From Streptomyces sp. NBC_01750 (GTDB taxonomy: Bacteria; Actinomycetota; Actinomycetes; Streptomycetales; Streptomycetaceae), in contig NZ_CP109137.1 in assembly GCF_035918095.1 (NCBI RefSeq), positions 7,442,001 through 7,506,000 of the forward strand: DNA of 64,000 nt, in the 5' to 3' direction. Under the pieces are notes generated by a model. That model searched no databases. It was given only the letters and a program-made list of their open reading frames with translations, and had not been told where the DNA came from. Every line of letters starts with the position of its first letter. Positions within the stretch are counted from its first letter, which is position 1. Below are positions 61,705-64,000 of the stretch, piece after piece. The position numbers and the translations under genes were made by a program.

Positions 61705-62679
61705 TCAGCCCGCCGCCCGCGCCGCCATCCGCGCCTTGCGCGCAGCCAGCTTCTCGTCGAACTTCGACGCTTCGGAGTCCAGCCCGCCCATGTACAGACC
61801 CAGCTCCTCCTGCGCCTTGAGACCCTCCGGGCCCAGCCCGTCGATGTCCAGCACCTTCAGGAAGCGCAGCACCGGCTGCAGGACGTCGTCGTGGTGGATC
61901 CGCATGTTGTAGATCTCGCCGATCGCCATCTGCGCCGCGGCCCGCTCGAAGCCCGGCATGCCGTGTCCCGGCATCCGGAAGTTGACCACGACGTCGCGCA
62001 CGGCCTGCATGGTCAGATCCGGGGCGAGCTCGAAGGCCGCGCCCAGCAGATTGCGGTAGAAGACCATGTGCAGGTTCTCGTCGGTCGCGATACGCGCCAG
62101 CATGCGGTCGCAGACCGGGTCGCCCGACTGGTGGCCGGTGTTGCGGTGCGATACGCGGGTCGCGAGCTCCTGGAAGGCGACGTACGCCACCGAGTGCAGC
62201 ATCGAGTGACGGTTGTCGGACTCGAAGCCCTCGGCCATGTGTGCCATCCGGAACTGCTCAAGCTTGTCCGGGTCGACAGCGCGCGAGGTGAGCAGGTAGT
62301 CGCGCATCACGATGCCGTGCCGGCCCTCCTCCGCGGTCCAGCGGTGCACCCAGGTGCCCCAGGCTCCGTCGCGGCCGAAGAGGGAGGCGATCTCGTGGTG
62401 ATAGCTGGGGAGGTTGTCCTCGGTCAGCAGGTTCACGACCAGCGCGATCTTGCCGATGTCGGTGACCTTGGACTGCTCCGGTTCCCACGACAGGCCGTCC
62501 TCGAAGTAACCGGGGAAGTTGCGGCCGTCGGTGAACGGGACGTACTCGTGCGGCATCCAGTCCTTGGCGACCTTGAGATGGCGGTTGAGTTCCTTCTCCA
62601 CCACCTCCTCCAGCGCGAACAGCAGTCGGGCGTCTGTCCACGCTTCCGAACTGCCGAGGTGGGGAGAGGTGATCGTCAC
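61705..62679 (-). CDS. Acyl-ACP desaturase (diiron)
   Basis: The 324-residue enzyme puts a cis double bond into acyl chains bound to ACP. The two diiron motifs EEGRH (about 116-120) and DENLH (about 200-204) are present, along with conserved helical context. AGGAG precedes GTG 62677-62679. Upstream two overlapping palindromes (62708-62740) lie over the likely promoter, implying tight control of membrane unsaturation. Usual length for the family. Confidence 0.93.
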   Translation of the reverse strand: MTITSPHLGSSEAWTDARLLFALEEVVEKELNRHLKVAKDWMPHEYVPFTDGRNFPGYFEDGLSWEPEQSKVTDIGKIALVVNLLTEDNLPSYHHEIASLFGRDGAWGTWVHRWTAEEGRHGIVMRDYLLTSRAVDPDKLEQFRMAHMAEGFESDNRHSMLHSVAYVAFQELATRVSHRNTGHQSGDPVCDRMLARIATDENLHMVFYRNLLGAAFELAPDLTMQAVRDVVVNFRMPGHGMPGFERAAAQMAIGEIYNMRIHHDDVLQPVLRFLKVLDIDGLGPEGLKAQEELGLYMGGLDSEASKFDEKLAARKARMAARAAG

Positions 62680-62707
62680 GGGTGCTCCTGGGGGACGGGA
62701 GAGTTAC

Positions 62708-62740
62708 TTACGGATTCGTAGGTTACGAGACCGTAGGTTA
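62708..62740. promoter_or_regulatory. Two overlapping TTACG-N4-CGTAGGTTA sites before the desaturase gene
   Basis: Copy one is 62708-62725 and copy two 62723-62740, sharing TTA. Each contains the palindromic core TACG-N4-CGTA. On the minus strand they overlap a candidate -10 (TAACCT) 17-18 bp after TTGGCC. A repressor covering both would block the gene; the repeat phase of 15 bp suggests cooperative binding. Confidence 0.75.
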
Positions 62741-62795
62741 AGGCGGCAGTAAGGCTCTGGCCAAGCCCGGTATGACAATGTCCCGTTACGTTCTG

Positions 62796-63572
62796 TTATG
62801 CGTACAGGTCGCGAAGGCGTACGGACAGGCACGTCACGCATCCTTCGAGCTTCTCGAACTCGCTGATGTCCACCGTGACCGGCTCGTAGCCGAGATCCGT
62901 GAACAGTTCCGCCGACTTCGGGGCGCTCGCCGCCATCAGCAGCTTCCCGCCGCCGAGCAGCACCACATGCGCACCCGACTCCTCCGGCACCGGGAGGTGC
63001 CGCGGGAAGACCGTCGGGATGTCCACCAGTGCCGGGTATCCGATGACGGTGGAGTCCGGCAGTGCGGTCACCGCGGACTTCAGGTGCAGCACCTTGCTCA
63101 CCGGTACGGCCACCACGCGCGCGCCGAGCGGCTCGAAGGCGGCGCGCAGCTGCTGCACCCCCGCCGCGTTCGTACGTCCGCCGCGGCCCACGTAGATCGT
63201 GTCGCCGATCTTCAGGACATCGCCGCCGTCGAGGGTGCCGGGCTCCCAGACCCAGTTCACCGAGCAGCCGAGCCGCGCCAGGGTCTCCTCGACGGCCGCC
63301 GTCTCCGGCCTGCGGGACTCGGCCCCCGGGCGGGCGATCAGCGCGACATTCCGGTACATGACCACCGTGTCCTCGATGAAGACGCCGTCCGGGCAGTCGT
63401 CGGCCGGCTCCGTCTCGACGGTCTCCCAGCCGTGCTCGCGCAGCGTCTCGGCGTACTTCTCCCACTGCTCGAGCGCCAGCGCGGCGTCGACCGTGGTCCG
63501 CTCGATATGGGTGACCAGGCCCTCGGCGAGGCGCGGGCTGGGGCGGCGGATCAGGGCTTTCCTGCTGGGCAC
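62796..63572 (-). CDS. ddaH: Dimethylarginine dimethylaminohydrolase / dimethylargininase
   Basis: The 258-residue amidinotransferase-fold enzyme hydrolyses methylated arginine to citrulline and methylamine. Catalytic features are EDTVVMY, the His in VLHLKSAVT and the nucleophile Cys248 in GCVTCLSVRLR. Length and motifs match bacterial DDAH. ATG 63570-63572. It lies upstream of the desaturase on the same strand but across 116 bp with separate control elements. Confidence 0.93.
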   Translation of the reverse strand: MPSRKALIRRPSPRLAEGLVTHIERTTVDAALALEQWEKYAETLREHGWETVETEPADDCPDGVFIEDTVVMYRNVALIARPGAESRRPETAAVEETLARLGCSVNWVWEPGTLDGGDVLKIGDTIYVGRGGRTNAAGVQQLRAAFEPLGARVVAVPVSKVLHLKSAVTALPDSTVIGYPALVDIPTVFPRHLPVPEESGAHVVLLGGGKLLMAASAPKSAELFTDLGYEPVTVDISEFEKLEGCVTCLSVRLRDLYA

Positions 63573-63732
63573 GGGCGCTCTCCAGGTCTGTCCGGGGTCT
63601 GGTCGCGCCCATCATGGCCCGCCGTGCCGCGACGATGGAATCCCCGATGAGCCGCCCGTGGGAGCGGGCGGTGCCGGTGGTGCCGGGTCGTCGGGGCCGC
63701 GCCGCCCGGCCGCGGATCCGGGCGCAGCACGC

Positions 63733-64000
63733 TCACATAGCCGGAAGCTCCCCCTCCCGTACCTCGTCCGCGGTGATGTCGCGGAGCTCGCCGTCCAGCA
63801 GCAGCCAGCGATTGATGCCGATCGACTCCAGGAACGGCACATCGTGACTGGCCACGATCAGCGCTCCCTCGTACGACTCCAGCGCCGCCGTCAGCTTCCG
63901 TACGCTCGCCATGTCCAGGTTGTTCGTCGGCTCGTCGAGCATCAGCAGCTGCGGCGCCGGCTCGGCCAGAAGCAGCGCGGCGAGCGCCGCACGGAACCGC
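63733..64000 (-). CDS. ABC-F family ATPase, C-terminal part (truncated by window edge)
   Basis: The last ~88 codons of an ABC-F protein are present. The Walker B/D-loop LLMLDEPTNNLDMASVRKLT and switch VASHDVPFLESIGINRW are typical of ABC-F translation factors and antibiotic-resistance proteins. Stop at 63733-63735; the frame is open to the right edge. The gene begins outside the window. Confidence 0.88.
   Translation of the reverse strand, partial: RFRAALAALLLAEPAPQLLMLDEPTNNLDMASVRKLTAALESYEGALIVASHDVPFLESIGINRWLLLDGELRDITADEVREGELPAM

Overview
The window is a piece of a high-GC actinobacterial chromosome, almost certainly Streptomyces. The signs are GC-rich third codon positions, frequent ATGA/GTGA/TGATG stop-start overlaps, a WhiB-type Fe-S protein, an XRE/DUF397/HATPase regulatory cluster, a DUF574-type methyltransferase, a small two-domain laccase and many Tat signal peptides. 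I see no rRNA, tRNA, CRISPR array, transposase or integrase. Both ends cut a gene: an NHLM-type ABC exporter on the left and an ABC-F ATPase on the right.

1-5300: a peptide export locus on the minus strand, with a cysteine-free double-glycine peptide, an HlyD-like adaptor, a C39-peptidase ABC exporter and a second NHLM ABC protein. 5.9-12.4 kb: a secreted GH5 glycosidase behind a 17-bp palindrome, a CPBP protease, a FAD oxidase with a divergent TetR and twin palindromes, a frameshifted remnant of a second GH5 gene, and N-formylglutamate amidohydrolase. 12.7-18.1 kb: small membrane and metal-binding proteins, a DUF574 methyltransferase, then LysR, cysteine dioxygenase and a YeiH-type exporter, which fit a sulfur oxidation and sulfite export unit. 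18.1-23.4 kb: TrmO, a PNPOx-like protein and the xylose genes xylB, xylA and a ROK regulator.

23.4-28.6 kb: an overlapping operon of XRE regulator, ImmA/IrrE-like protease, MAB_1171c-type membrane protein and FAD monooxygenase, divergent from an MmyB-type XRE regulator. 28.6-37.6 kb: a secreted M28 peptidase, a MarR gene broken by two opposite frameshifts, an HATPase/XRE/DUF397 cluster ending in a truncated methyltransferase with 24-bp tandem repeats, an M64 metallopeptidase and a polyprenol-linked type glycosyltransferase. 37.7-42.6 kb: a membrane-bound molybdopterin oxidoreductase converging on a fully overlapping operon of epimerase, GT2, DUF2064 and methyltransferase.

42.9-46.2 kb: a 1108-residue NACHT NTPase of the kind linked to bacterial immunity. 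46.2-54.2 kb: a Tat-exported flavin oxidoreductase, YchJ-like protein, DJ-1/PfpI protein with DUF2269, a GlxA-type regulator, and a divergent NHEJ-type DNA ligase and polymerase. 54.2-60.1 kb: two large secreted fusion proteins, ThuA with a sugar dehydrogenase propeller and cupredoxin with Ig-like repeats and DUF1080, divergent from a small laccase. Together these suggest extracellular sugar oxidation with copper-based electron transfer. 60.2-64 kb: a VOC protein, a WhiB-like protein, an acyl-ACP desaturase with overlapping tandem operators, dimethylargininase and an ABC-F fragment.

The best candidates for undescribed biology are the cysteine-free NHLM peptide system, the NACHT protein, the ThuA/DUF1080/cupredoxin/laccase locus, the ImmA-MAB_1171c-monooxygenase operon, and the overlapping desaturase operators.
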